From: Pseudomonas viridiflava
GTDB lineage: Bacteria; Pseudomonadota; Gammaproteobacteria; Pseudomonadales; Pseudomonadaceae
Direction of reading: 5' to 3'
Assembly (NCBI RefSeq): GCF_900582625.1
Contig: NZ_UTIQ01000241.1
Span: 434,001-498,000 of the forward strand
DNA: 64,000 bases
In this document: one piece after another, positions 27,226 through 36,258 of the stretch
Layout of the letters: every line of letters begins with the position of its first letter
Position numbering within the stretch: the stretch's first letter is position 1
Made by a program: the position numbers and the translations under genes
Notes under the pieces: model-generated
What the model saw: only the letters and a program-made list of their open reading frames with translations
Databases searched by the model: none
What the model was told of the DNA's origin: nothing

Positions 27226-28740
27226 ATGGCGCAAAACGATTACGAGGCTGTCGATGTGCTGCTGGTAGGTGCCGGCATCATGAGCGCGACATTGGCCGTG
27301 CTGTTGAAAGAGCTCGACCCCGGCATCAAGCTGGAAGTCGCTGAAATGCAGGCGTCGGGGGCCATCGAAAGCTCTAACCCCTGGAACAACGCCGGTACCG
27401 GTCACGCCGGTCTGTGTGAACTGAACTACACCCCCGAAGCCGCCGACGGTTCGGTGGACATCAAAAAAGCCGTGAACATCAATACCCAATTCGAGGTGTC
27501 GAAACAGTTCTGGGCTCACCTGATGCAGCAAGGCAACTTCGGTTCGCCAAAAGCCTTCATCAACCCGATTCCGCACCTGAGTTTCGTACAGGGCGACAAG
27601 GGCATCCAATTCCTCAAAACCCGCCACGCTGCCATGGTTAAACACCATGCCTTCGATGACATGCAGTACACCGAAGACAAAGGCGTAATGGCCGAGTGGA
27701 TGCCGCTGATGATGCCCGGCCGTGCTGCCGACGAAGCCGTCGCCGCGACCCGCGTGGAGTCTGGCACCGACGTCAACTTCGGCGCTCTGACCACACAACT
27801 GCTGAAGTTTCTCGGCGAGCAAAGCGATTGCCGCGTGAGCTACAACCAGAAGGTTGTCGGCCTCAAGCGCACCGATAAAGGCTGGCGCGTCAGCATCAAG
27901 AACACCCAGTCTGGCGCCACGCGTGAAGTGGACACCCGCTTCGTATTCCTCGGCGCTGGCGGCGCTGCCCTGCCCTTGCTGCAAATGTCCGGTATTCCCG
28001 AAGGCAAAGGTTTCGGCGGCTTCCCGGTTAGCGGCCAGTGGCTGCGCTGCGACGACCCGGAAATCGTTAAACAGCACGAAGCCAAGGTGTACAGCCAGGC
28101 GGCGGTCGGCTCGCCGCCCATGTCGGTTCCGCACCTGGACACCCGCGTCGTCGACGGCAAGAAATCTCTGCTGTTCGGGCCATATGCCGGTTTCAGCACC
28201 AAGTTCCTCAAGCACGGCTCGTTCCTCGACCTGCCGCTGTCGGTTCGCCCGAGCAACCTCGGCCCGATGCTGGCCGTGGCACGCGACAACTTCGACCTGA
28301 CCAAGTACCTGATCAGCGAAGTGCTGCAATCGAGCGAGCAACGCATGGAATCGCTCAAGCGTTTCTTCCCGCTGGCCAAGGCCTCGGATTGGCGTTTGGA
28401 GATTGCCGGTCAGCGCGTGCAGATCATCAAGAAAGACCCGAAAAAAGGGGGCATCTTGCAGTTCGGTACCGAACTGGTCGCGGCCAAAGACGGCACCATC
28501 GCCGCACTGCTGGGCGCCTCGCCTGGTGCTTCGGTCACGGTGTCGATCATGCTGGAACTGATCGAGCGCTGCTTCCCTGAGCAAGTGAACGCGGCCTGGG
28601 CTGAGAAGCTGAAAGCGATTTTCCCGGCTCGGGAAAAGGCGCTGGAAACCGACGCCACGCTGTATCGCGAAGTGAACGCCCGCAGCAACGAGCTGCTGGG
28701 GTTGACGCCGCGTAAGGTGGAGTCTGCGGCGACAGTTTGA
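27226..28740 (+). CDS. mqo: Malate:quinone oxidoreductase
   Basis: The product has 504 residues. The FAD motif VLLVGAGIMSATLAVLLK is at the N-terminus, followed by SNPWNNAGTGHAGLCELNY, the Mqo signature. It oxidises malate to oxaloacetate, passing electrons to the quinone pool at the inner-membrane face, as a membrane-associated TCA step. The end region LGASPGASVTVSIML is the usual C-terminal FAD contact. It is monocistronic, with terminator 28755-28791. Confidence 0.96.
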   Translation: MAQNDYEAVDVLLVGAGIMSATLAVLLKELDPGIKLEVAEMQASGAIESSNPWNNAGTGHAGLCELNYTPEAADGSVDIKKAVNINTQFEVSKQFWAHLMQQGNFGSPKAFINPIPHLSFVQGDKGIQFLKTRHAAMVKHHAFDDMQYTEDKGVMAEWMPLMMPGRAADEAVAATRVESGTDVNFGALTTQLLKFLGEQSDCRVSYNQKVVGLKRTDKGWRVSIKNTQSGATREVDTRFVFLGAGGAALPLLQMSGIPEGKGFGGFPVSGQWLRCDDPEIVKQHEAKVYSQAAVGSPPMSVPHLDTRVVDGKKSLLFGPYAGFSTKFLKHGSFLDLPLSVRPSNLGPMLAVARDNFDLTKYLISEVLQSSEQRMESLKRFFPLAKASDWRLEIAGQRVQIIKKDPKKGGILQFGTELVAAKDGTIAALLGASPGASVTVSIMLELIERCFPEQVNAAWAEKLKAIFPAREKALETDATLYREVNARSNELLGLTPRKVESAATV

Positions 28741-28754
28741 TCACTGTCCCGAAC

Positions 28755-28791
28755 GAAAAAACGGCGCCTGATGTGGCGCCGTTTTTTTTTT
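28755..28791 (+). terminator. Terminator of mqo
   Basis: AACGGCGCC / GGCGCCGTT stem followed by nine or more T. Confidence 0.88.
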
Positions 28792-28796
28792 AGAGC

Positions 28797-28856
28797 TTCG
28801 CGAGCAAGCTCGCTCCTACAAGTTGTGCGGCCTGTAGGAGCGAGCTTGCTCGCGAA
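28797..28856. repeat. Paired REP-like hairpin element (variant)
   Basis: TTCGCGAGCAAGCTCGCTCC and its inverse, the GAGCAAGCTC variant of the REP family in this window, between convergent terminators. Confidence 0.85.
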
Positions 28857-28879
28857 CCCTGAAAACGAAGTCCACAAAA

Positions 28880-28905
28880 CAAAAAAGCCCCGCCAAAGCG
28901 GGGCC
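28880..28905 (-). terminator. Terminator of the OYE gene
   Basis: On the minus strand GCCCCGC / GCGGGGC, TTTG loop, followed by TTTTTTG, directly after the OYE stop. Confidence 0.85.
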
Positions 28906-28943
28906 TGAAGTGCGGCGCCGCAAGGGCACCGCAAAGGGAAACA

Positions 28944-30053
28944 TCAAACCAGGCTGGTCAACGCATCACGGCTGAACGGAAGAATTTCGTCTTCACGGCC
29001 GTCGCGTACTTTTACCGCCCAATCCGGGTCAACCAACAGCGCACGGCCGACCGCTACCAGGTCGAACTCCTGCTTGTTCAAACGCTCCAGCAACGCGTCG
29101 AGTTTCTCAGGTTGGGCGACCTTGTCGGTCTTGACCATGAACTGCATAAACTCGCCATCCAGGCCCACGCTGCCAACGGTGATGGTCGGCTTGCCAGTGA
29201 GTTTGCGGGTCCAGCCGGCCAGGTTGAGGTCGGAGCCTTCGAATTCTGGTTCCCAGAAACGGCGGGTGGAGCAGTGGAAAATATCCACGCCGGCATCCGA
29301 CAGCGGCTGCAGAAATTCGCCGAGCCCTTCGGGCGTAGTGACCAGGCGTGCGGTGTAGTCCTGCTGCTTCCATTGCGAGAAACGGAAGATGATCGGGAAC
29401 GTCGGGCTGGTGGCGGCGCGTACGGCCTTGATCAGCTCGATGGCGAAACGCGAACGGTTGGCCAGGCTGCCGCCGTATTCGTCGTCACGTTGGTTCGAAC
29501 CTTCCCAGAAGAACTGATCGATCAGGTAGCCGTGGGCGCCGTGGATTTCCACGCCGTCCATGCCGATGGCCTGGGCGTCTTTGGCGGCCTGGGCGAAGGC
29601 GGCGATGACATCGGCGATGTCTTGCTTGGTCATGCCGTGCACAACCTCAACGCCATCTTTGATTTTGCCGGTTGGGCCGTAGCCTGGAACGCTGGCATCC
29701 GGCTCGGTGCCGATGCGGCGAACGCTACCTACGTGCCAGAGCTGCGGAACAATCTTGCCGCCTTCAGCGTGTACGGCATCGACCACTTTTTTCCAGCCAG
29801 CCAGGGCGTCTTCACCGAAGAAACGCGGCACATGCGGGTAACCGTTCGAGGCTTGGTGGCCGACGGTGGTGCCCTCGGTCACGATCAGCCCCACACCGCC
29901 GGCAGCGCGGCGACGGTAGTACTCAATGACGCCCTCGTTAGGCACGCCGCCCGGCGAAAACGAACGGGTCATTGGCGCCATGACCACACGAGTCGGCAAC
30001 TCCAGTTCGCCAAGGCGGAACGGTTCGAACAGGGCTTTCACAAGAGCGGTCAT
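28944..30053 (-). CDS. Old yellow enzyme family NADH:flavin oxidoreductase
   Basis: The product has 369 residues and the FMN-dependent OYE fold. The N-terminal RVVMAPMTRSFSPGG, LWHVGSVRR and the active-site EIHGAHGYLIDQFF (paired His) are typical of ene-reductases acting on N-ethylmaleimide, enones or nitrate esters. AGGAG precedes the ATG. It lies 61 bp behind its TetR regulator on the same strand, as in nemR-nemA pairs. It probably detoxifies reactive electrophiles. Confidence 0.92.
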   Translation of the reverse strand: MTALVKALFEPFRLGELELPTRVVMAPMTRSFSPGGVPNEGVIEYYRRRAAGGVGLIVTEGTTVGHQASNGYPHVPRFFGEDALAGWKKVVDAVHAEGGKIVPQLWHVGSVRRIGTEPDASVPGYGPTGKIKDGVEVVHGMTKQDIADVIAAFAQAAKDAQAIGMDGVEIHGAHGYLIDQFFWEGSNQRDDEYGGSLANRSRFAIELIKAVRAATSPTFPIIFRFSQWKQQDYTARLVTTPEGLGEFLQPLSDAGVDIFHCSTRRFWEPEFEGSDLNLAGWTRKLTGKPTITVGSVGLDGEFMQFMVKTDKVAQPEKLDALLERLNKQEFDLVAVGRALLVDPDWAVKVRDGREDEILPFSRDALTSLV

Positions 30054-30114
30054 GCGGTTCTCCTAACAGGCATCTGGGTTGCGCAGCGTGGCAGCGCAGT
30101 GGTTTTTTGAAGAA

Positions 30115-30720
30115 TCAAACGGGCGTCAGCAGACGCTCCAGTTGGTGCAGAAAAACGGACAGCGGCGCGGCATTGGAACCGGCTTTCATGCGCATCAGCG
30201 TGCCTTCCCAGGCATTGGCGATAAATTCCGCCAGCTCCACGCAATCGGTACTGGCGCTCAGCTCACCGGCCTCGCGCGCTTCCAGTAAGCACCCGGCGAG
30301 GATGTCCACCGAGCGCTGCAGAATGCTCTCGACCTGCAAGCCAATGGGCTGCGACGGCTCGGCCATTTCAAAACTGAGGCTGCCGATAAAACAGTGGTAC
30401 TGCGGTTTTTCCTGGCGGCGGAAGTGGTTCAGCAGCTCGCCGTAGAAATTCAGAATGCGTGCCCGTGGGCTCAGCGCCGCGTTGCTCAACGCCGTGGCGT
30501 AGCGCTGCAAGCGCGGCGCATACAAATGCTCCAGCGCGTGCACGGCGAAGTCTTCTTTGCTGGCGAAGTAGTGATAGAACGAGCCCTTGGGAATACCGGC
30601 GGCCTGCACAATTTCTTGCACGCCGGTGCCGTGGTAGCCGCGACGCAGCATCACTTCCGAGCCCTTGGTGAGGATCAGATCGCGCTTGTCGAGACGGATA
30701 GTCGAGGTGGCGTTGTTCAT
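30115..30720 (-). CDS. TetR-family regulator, upstream of OYE gene (NemR-like)
   Basis: The product has 201 residues from the ATG at 30720 (a second ATG four codons earlier is possible). The HTH is GTGVQEIVQAAGIPKGSFYHYF at residues 31-51. A cysteine at residue 110 in HCFIGSLSFEM sits close to the position of redox-sensing Cys106 in E. coli NemR. This fits control of the OYE gene by electrophiles, an inference. It is divergent from the small lipoprotein gene with 214 bp between. Confidence 0.87.
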   Translation of the reverse strand: MNNATSTIRLDKRDLILTKGSEVMLRRGYHGTGVQEIVQAAGIPKGSFYHYFASKEDFAVHALEHLYAPRLQRYATALSNAALSPRARILNFYGELLNHFRRQEKPQYHCFIGSLSFEMAEPSQPIGLQVESILQRSVDILAGCLLEAREAGELSASTDCVELAEFIANAWEGTLMRMKAGSNAAPLSVFLHQLERLLTPV

Positions 30721-30934
30721 GGCGCCGATCATATGACCGGTCGTCTCGTCCCGCCCAGCATCATTGATGTGGGTGATAAAGCCCTACAAATGCTTCGGAA
30801 AATCCCGATATATATCGTTGCTCGTAACGGGGCGGTTTCGTCGATACCAGCTATTGAACGGGTCGATTTCAACAAAAGCGGAGTGAGTAATAGTCTGAGC
30901 CCACTCTCACTCACCGGGCCGATAGGAGGCTCCA

Positions 30935-31213
30935 ATGAACCGCTTAATGACTATCGCCCTGCTGTTAACCGCCATCGTACTCACCGGCTGTGCTGGCCAA
31001 GGTCACTCCATGCTGGAGCTGAAACCTTACACCGCACTGGAACTGCACCAGAAAGCGCTGGAAGACTTGAGTCGTCAGGGTTTGTCGTTCGACGAATACC
31101 AGCTCAAACGCGCCCAATTGCAGGGCCAGCCAGTACGTGATTTCGACTTTGATGGAATGGAGGAACTGAACGCCGCCCGTGGTAATGGCAACCGCGAAGC
31201 GCATCAGGGGTAA
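30935..31213 (+). CDS. Small lipoprotein of unknown function
   Basis: The product has 92 residues. MNRLMTIALLLTAIVLTGC is a lipoprotein signal (lipobox LTGC). The body is charged and helical (ELHQKALEDLSRQGL), with no known domain. AGGAGG precedes the ATG. It is convergent with gpx; a palindromic repeat lies between. Confidence 0.75.
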   Translation: MNRLMTIALLLTAIVLTGCAGQGHSMLELKPYTALELHQKALEDLSRQGLSFDEYQLKRAQLQGQPVRDFDFDGMEELNAARGNGNREAHQG

Positions 31214-31252
31214 CGAGGCTCTTAGGCTTCTTCCAAGCTTCTGCGCTAGAGC

Positions 31253-31331
31253 CAGGCAAGGCGCCCCGGAGCTTTTAAGCGCAGCGTACTCAAGTACGTG
31301 AGCAGTAAAAGCGAGGACGCAACGCAGCCTG
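31253..31331. repeat. Dispersed palindromic repeat, copy 1
   Basis: About 80 bp with the blocks AGGCAAGGCGCCCCG, GCGTACTCAAGTACGTGAGC and GCGAGGACGCAACGCAGC. A closely similar copy is at 54004-54084. The central GTAC..GTAC arms and outer CCAGGC/GCCTGG pair give strong dyad symmetry. It lies between two convergent genes. Confidence 0.8.
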
Positions 31332-31353
31332 GCCGACGCGCAGGAGGTCGTAA

Positions 31354-31836
31354 TTAAGCCAGGGCTTTTTCGATGGCTTGAACGATCGCCGGATCATCCG
31401 GCGGCGTACGCGGCGAGAAACGCGCCAGCACGCGGCCATCCTGACCTACCAGAAACTTCTCGAAATTCCAGGTGATGTCGCCAGGAAACTCCGCGCCCTC
31501 GCCCGCCAACAAGCGATACAGCGGATGACGGCCAGGGCCGTTCACCTCGAGCTTGCTGCTCAGCGGGAAGCTGACGCCGTAGTTGAGGCTGCAGAATTCT
31601 TTAATTTCGTCTTCGCTGCCAGGTTCCTGACCGGCGAACTGATTGCAGGGCAAGCCAAGCACGCTGAAGCCTTGATCCTTGTATTGCTGATACAAGCTCT
31701 CCAACCCCGCGTACTGAGGGGTTAGCCCGCATTTCGAGGCGACATTGACCACCAGCACAACCTTGCCCTTCAAGGGCGCGAGCGGCAATTCTTGGCCATC
31801 CAAGGCGCGTAAATTGATGTCGTGAAAAGCACTCAT
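31354..31836 (-). CDS. Glutathione peroxidase (thiol peroxidase type)
   Basis: The product has 160 residues. Catalytic Cys36 in SKCGLTPQY (Cys, not Sec), Gln in CNQFAGQEP and Trp123 in ITWNFEKF complete the triad region; a second Cys (Cys64) is nearby for resolution. It reduces hydroperoxides, probably via thioredoxin. It matches the gpx gene next to slyD, ackA and pta in P. aeruginosa (PA0838-PA0835 order, from memory). GGAG precedes the ATG at 31836. Confidence 0.94.
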   Translation of the reverse strand: MSAFHDINLRALDGQELPLAPLKGKVVLVVNVASKCGLTPQYAGLESLYQQYKDQGFSVLGLPCNQFAGQEPGSEDEIKEFCSLNYGVSFPLSSKLEVNGPGRHPLYRLLAGEGAEFPGDITWNFEKFLVGQDGRVLARFSPRTPPDDPAIVQAIEKALA

Positions 31837-31926
31837 GACGAACTCCAAATTGTCATCGGACAAAAGAAAGCGCCCGTAGGCGCCGTCTTTTCAAATCCAG
31901 TTAGCCGCTCAAGCAGCTTAGCTGAA

Positions 31927-32412
31927 TCAATGGTGGTGACCACCTTCGCCATGGATATGACCATGGGCAATTTCTTCTTCGCTGGCTGCACGTACGGCAA
32001 CCACTTTGATCTGGAAGTTCAACCGTTGGCCGGCCAGCGGGTGGTTGCCGTCGACGGTAACGTCGTCGCCGTCCAGATCGCGGATGGTGACGATCTGCAT
32101 GCTGCCATCCGGCGCCGACGCGTGGAACTGCATGCCCACTTCAAGCTCATCAACGCCTTCGAACATGCTGCGGCTCAAGGTGCTAACCAGTTCAGCGCTG
32201 TATTCGCCGTAGGCTTCTTCAGGCTCAACGGCCACGTTCAGTTCATCGCCAGCCTGCTTGCCAACCAAGGCTTTTTCCAGACCGACGATAATGTTGCCTG
32301 CGCCTTGCAGGTATACCAGCGGAGCGCCGCCGGCAGAGCTGTCGATCACCTCACCAGCATCGTTGGTCAGGGTATAGTCGATGGAGACAGCCGTATTGGC
32401 AGCGATCAGCAT
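31927..32412 (-). CDS. slyD: FKBP-type peptidyl-prolyl isomerase / metallochaperone
   Basis: The product has 161 residues. The FKBP half and the inserted IF domain of SlyD are recognisable (DSSAGGAPLVYLQGAGN, EEAYGEYSAELV). The tail HGHIHGEGGHHH is a metal-binding histidine-rich end. It catalyses prolyl isomerisation and may supply Ni2+. Its start is 12 bp from the inferred start of the divergent DUF3565 gene. Confidence 0.93.
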   Translation of the reverse strand: MLIAANTAVSIDYTLTNDAGEVIDSSAGGAPLVYLQGAGNIIVGLEKALVGKQAGDELNVAVEPEEAYGEYSAELVSTLSRSMFEGVDELEVGMQFHASAPDGSMQIVTIRDLDGDDVTVDGNHPLAGQRLNFQIKVVAVRAASEEEIAHGHIHGEGGHHH

Positions 32413-32424
32413 GGGGCAGAACCT

Positions 32425-32742
32425 TTGCGAAAGAGTGGAGAACGGGCAAGTTTAACCAAGGGTTCGGCCGAAAGCGAACCGAGCGCAGACGGACGGCCCC
32501 ACGCCCCGGCGCGCAGCGCAGCGCGTATTACAGGCTTTCGCCAGGACGAAGAAGGGCACTGGGTGGCGATACTTTCCTGCGGCCATACGCAACACCTGCG
32601 CCACCAGCCGCCCTGGCAAAACCGCGACTGGGTGCAAGACCCCAAGCAACGCGCAGAAAAAATCGGTCAGCCCTTCCCCTGCGGTTGGTGCGCGCAAGGG
32701 GTGGAACCGAATGGAGTTGGACAGCAAGGCGAGGAGCAGTGA
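32425..32742 (+). CDS. DUF3565 domain protein (start uncertain)
   Basis: The C-terminal 70 residues match DUF3565: ITGFRQDEEGHWVAILSCGH, QHLRHQPPWQNRDWVQDP and PFPCGWCAQG. The frame contains no ATG or GTG upstream of the conserved part; the only usual alternative is the TTG at 32425, which gives 105 residues. An ATT at 32527 would give the typical short family form. The stop overlaps the ackA start (TGATG), so the genes are coupled. The CGH and CxxC cysteines suggest zinc binding. Function unknown. Confidence 0.72.
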   Translation: MRKSGERASLTKGSAESEPSADGRPHAPARSAARITGFRQDEEGHWVAILSCGHTQHLRHQPPWQNRDWVQDPKQRAEKIGQPFPCGWCAQGVEPNGVGQQGEEQ

Positions 32743-33926
32743 TGCAAGCACGGCATATTCTGGTAATCAATTGCGGCAGTTCATCCATCAAATTCGCCTT
32801 GATTCACGAGGCTCACTCACAAACATTTTTGAGCGGTGAAGCGCAAAACCTCGGCACCTACGATGCCGAATTGCATTGGCGCCGGGGCGCCGAACTCGAC
32901 AGCCTGATGATTCCCAACGCCGACCATCGCGCCGCGCTCTCGCAGCTACTGCCGGTGGTGCAAAGCGCCTGCGGCGGCAAGCTGCATGGCATCGGGCACC
33001 GCGTGGTACACGGCGGTGAGCGCTTCAGCGAAGCACGCCGCATCGACGCCCGCGTGCTGGCCGAGATAAACGCCACCGCCCACCTGGCGCCGCTGCACAA
33101 CCCGGCCAACCTGTTGGGCATCGAAGCCACCCTCAAACTCTTTCCCAACCTGCCGCAGGTGGCGGTGTTCGACACCGCGTTCCACCACAGCCTGCCGGAA
33201 TACGCGTACCGCTACGCGCTGCCGGAAAACCTCTACCGCGACCACGGCATTCGGCGCTACGGCTTCCACGGCAGCAGCCACCGCTACGTCACCGGCCGCG
33301 CCGCCGAAATGACCCACCTGCCGGTAGAAGACAGTTGCTGGCTCTCGGCCCACCTGGGCAATGGCTGCTCAACCTGCGCGGTGGTCAACGGCCAAAGCCG
33401 CGACACCAGCATGGGCCTGACGCCGCTCGAAGGTGTGGTGATGGGCACACGCAGCGGCGATGTCGACCCCAACCTCCACAGCCATCTCGCGCTGAGCCTG
33501 GGCTGGGACATCGAGAAAATCGACTCCATGCTCAACCACGACGCCGGGCTGCTGGGCTTGTCCGGTTTGTCCAACGACATGCGCACCCTGGAGCAAGCGC
33601 ACCGCGACGGCCATGAAGGCGCGACGCTGGCCATCGAAGTGTTTTGCTACCGCCTGGCCAAATCGCTAGCGGCCATGAGCTGCGCCTTGCCGCGTTTGGA
33701 CGGGCTGATTTTCACCGGTGGCATCGGCGAGAATTCACCGCTTATTCGCAGCAAAACCGTGAGCCATTTGCGCTTGCTTAACGTGCAGCTCGACGACGAA
33801 GCGAACGAGCGTTATATCCGTGGCCTTTCCGGTACGATCCACGCCTACGGCCACCCACGCGTACTGGTGATTGCAACCAACGAAGAGCGGCAGATCGCCC
33901 TCGACACCTTGCAGCTACTGCACTAA
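32742..33926 (+). CDS. ackA: Acetate kinase
   Basis: The product has 394 residues. The ASKHA motifs are clear: NCGSSSIKFAL at the N-terminus, GHRVVHGGE, YGFHGSSHRYV, LGNGCSTCAVVNG and FTGGIGENSPL. It interconverts acetate + ATP with acetyl phosphate + ADP. The start overlaps the DUF3565 stop by one base with GAGGAG just upstream. The pta gene follows after 81 bp. The two form the acetate/acetyl-CoA node. Confidence 0.96.
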   Translation: MQARHILVINCGSSSIKFALIHEAHSQTFLSGEAQNLGTYDAELHWRRGAELDSLMIPNADHRAALSQLLPVVQSACGGKLHGIGHRVVHGGERFSEARRIDARVLAEINATAHLAPLHNPANLLGIEATLKLFPNLPQVAVFDTAFHHSLPEYAYRYALPENLYRDHGIRRYGFHGSSHRYVTGRAAEMTHLPVEDSCWLSAHLGNGCSTCAVVNGQSRDTSMGLTPLEGVVMGTRSGDVDPNLHSHLALSLGWDIEKIDSMLNHDAGLLGLSGLSNDMRTLEQAHRDGHEGATLAIEVFCYRLAKSLAAMSCALPRLDGLIFTGGIGENSPLIRSKTVSHLRLLNVQLDDEANERYIRGLSGTIHAYGHPRVLVIATNEERQIALDTLQLLH

Positions 33927-34007
33927 CAGCGCTGTCGAACAATGGGCCTTGCCGATCAGGCGAGGCTTTATAAAAAAGCGCGAACCACGCGCGGATCAGG
34001 AACTTGC

Positions 34008-36098
34008 ATGCAGACTTATTTTCTTGCCCCCAGCGGTTTCGGCGTCGGCCTGACCTCCATCAGCCTTGGCATGGTCGGCGCTCTCGAGCGCGTCGGCTTG
34101 CGCGTGGGTTTTTTCAAGCCGGTGGCGCAGCCGCAGCCTGGCGACCAGGGCCCGGAACGCTCCAGCGAATTGGTGGCCCGCACCCACGGTTTGCAGTCGC
34201 CGCCGCCGGTTAGCCTCGCCCATGTGGAGCGCATGCTCGGCGAAGGCCAACTCAACGACCTGCTGGAAGAATTCATTCGCCTGTACCAGGACGCCGCCCG
34301 CGATAAAGACGTGGTGATCGTCGAAGGTATGGTGCCCACCGCCCATACCAGCTATGCCGCACGCATTAACCTGCACCTGGCCAAGAGCCTGGACGCTGAG
34401 GTCATTCTGGTCACCGCGCCGGAAGGCGACAGCGTCAGCGAGCTGTCCGACCGCCTGGAAATCCAGACGCAGATGTTTGGCGGCCCGCAAGACAGTTCGG
34501 TGCTCGGCGTCATCCTTAACAAAGTGCGCGACGACGAAAACGCCACTGCCTTCGCCGCCCGCCTGAAAGACCACTCGCCGCTGCTGCGCCGACACGATTT
34601 CCGCTTGCTCGGTTGCATTCCATGGCTCGATCAATTGAACGCCCCGCGCACCCGCGACATCGCCGACATGCTCGGTGCCCGCGTGATCAACGCCGGCGAA
34701 TACGAGCAGCGGCGCATGCAGCGCATCGTCTTGTGCGCCCGCGCCGTGGCCAACACGGTCCAACTGCTCAAGCCAGGCGTGCTGGTTGTTACTCCAGGCG
34801 ATCGCGACGACATCATTCTCGCCACCTGCCTGGCCGCCACCAATGGCATGCCGCTGGCGGGCTTGCTGCTGTGCAGTGATTTCCCGCCGGACCCACGCAT
34901 CATGGAACTCTGCCGTGGCGCGCTGCAAAGCGGTTTGCCGGTGCTGTCGGTGACCACCAGCTCGTACGACACCGCCAACAACCTCAATCAGCTCAACAAA
35001 GAAATCCCCATCGACGACCGCGAGCGCGCCGAGCGGGTCACCGAATTCGTCGCCAGCCATATCGACCACCACTTTCTCAGCCAGCGCTGCGGCGAGCCGC
35101 ACGAACACCGCATGTCGCCGCCGGCCTTTCGCTTCCAGCTGGTGCAACGCGCGCAGGCGGCGAACAAACGTATTGTGCTGCCCGAAGGCAGCGAGCCGCG
35201 CACCGTACAAGCGGCCGCCATTTGCCAGGCGCGCGGCATTGCCCATTGCGTGCTGCTGGCCAAGCCTGAAGAAGTGCAATTGATGGCCCAGGCCCATGGC
35301 ATCGAACTGCCGCCCGGCCTGGAAATACTCGACCCGGATTTGATTCGCAGCCGTTACGTGGCGCCCATGGTCGAGCTGCGCAAAGGCAAAGGCCTGAACG
35401 CGCCGATGGCCACCCAGCAGCTCGAAGATCCGGTGATGCTTGGCACCATGATGTTGGCGCTGGACGAAGTGGACGGCCTGGTTTCCGGCGCGATTCACAC
35501 CACCGCCAACACCATTCGCCCAGCCTTGCAGCTGATCAAAACGGCGCCGGGCTACAAGCTGGTGTCGTCGGTGTTTTTCATGCTGCTGCCCGATCAGGTG
35601 GTGGTGTACGGCGACTGCGCAGTAAATCCCGACCCCTCGGCCACGGAGCTGGCAGAAATTGCCGTGCAGAGCGCCGAGTCGGCCGTCGCGTTCGGTATCG
35701 AGCCAAGGGTGGCGATGATCAGTTACTCCACCGGCGAGTCTGGCACCGGCGTGGATGTCGACAAAGTGCGCGAAGCCACGCGCCTGGCCAAACAGGCGCG
35801 GCCTGACCTGCTGCTCGACGGTCCGCTGCAATACGACGCCGCCGCCATCGAAAGCGTGGCCCTGCAAAAAGCGCCGAACAGCGCCGTGGCCGGGCATGCC
35901 ACCGTGTTTGTGTTTCCCGACCTCAACACCGGCAACACCACCTACAAAGCGGTGCAACGCAGCGCCAATTGCGTGAGCGTGGGGCCGATGCTGCAAGGTT
36001 TGCGCAAACCAGTTAACGACCTGTCACGCGGCGCGCTGGTGGACGACATCATCTACACCATCGCCCTGACCGCGATTCAGGCAGCGAATCTTCCGTAA
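34008..36098 (+). CDS. pta: Phosphate acetyltransferase (long form)
   Basis: The product has 696 residues: an N-terminal P-loop-like region (FLAPSGFGVGLTSISLG), a DRTGG-type central domain and the C-terminal PTA catalytic domain from about residue 370 (RAQAANKRIVLPEGSEPRT, SVFFMLLP, ISYSTGESGTG). It converts acetyl-CoA + Pi to acetyl phosphate. The start is at 34008; no strong Shine-Dalgarno is seen (a GGAA lies about 5 bases upstream). Confidence 0.96.
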   Translation: MQTYFLAPSGFGVGLTSISLGMVGALERVGLRVGFFKPVAQPQPGDQGPERSSELVARTHGLQSPPPVSLAHVERMLGEGQLNDLLEEFIRLYQDAARDKDVVIVEGMVPTAHTSYAARINLHLAKSLDAEVILVTAPEGDSVSELSDRLEIQTQMFGGPQDSSVLGVILNKVRDDENATAFAARLKDHSPLLRRHDFRLLGCIPWLDQLNAPRTRDIADMLGARVINAGEYEQRRMQRIVLCARAVANTVQLLKPGVLVVTPGDRDDIILATCLAATNGMPLAGLLLCSDFPPDPRIMELCRGALQSGLPVLSVTTSSYDTANNLNQLNKEIPIDDRERAERVTEFVASHIDHHFLSQRCGEPHEHRMSPPAFRFQLVQRAQAANKRIVLPEGSEPRTVQAAAICQARGIAHCVLLAKPEEVQLMAQAHGIELPPGLEILDPDLIRSRYVAPMVELRKGKGLNAPMATQQLEDPVMLGTMMLALDEVDGLVSGAIHTTANTIRPALQLIKTAPGYKLVSSVFFMLLPDQVVVYGDCAVNPDPSATELAEIAVQSAESAVAFGIEPRVAMISYSTGESGTGVDVDKVREATRLAKQARPDLLLDGPLQYDAAAIESVALQKAPNSAVAGHATVFVFPDLNTGNTTYKAVQRSANCVSVGPMLQGLRKPVNDLSRGALVDDIIYTIALTAIQAANLP

Positions 36099-36115
36099 CG
36101 CCCCGCCGCTTCTTT

Positions 36116-36148
36116 GTGGGAGCGGCTTCGCTTGAGGCTGCTCGCGAA
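36116..36148. repeat. Single degenerate REP-like hairpin
   Basis: GTGGGAGCGGCTTCG...CTCGCGAA after the pta stop. The arms do not fully pair, so it is a degenerate copy. Confidence 0.6.
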
Positions 36149-36258
36149 GAAGCAGAGACGCTTGCAGTTCCCCTGGCAATGGTTAATCTCTGCGCCTAAC
36201 AACCGCCATCTTCTGCAAAAGAGCGGGAACCACAATTTCTTCACGAGGCATCTGCCCC

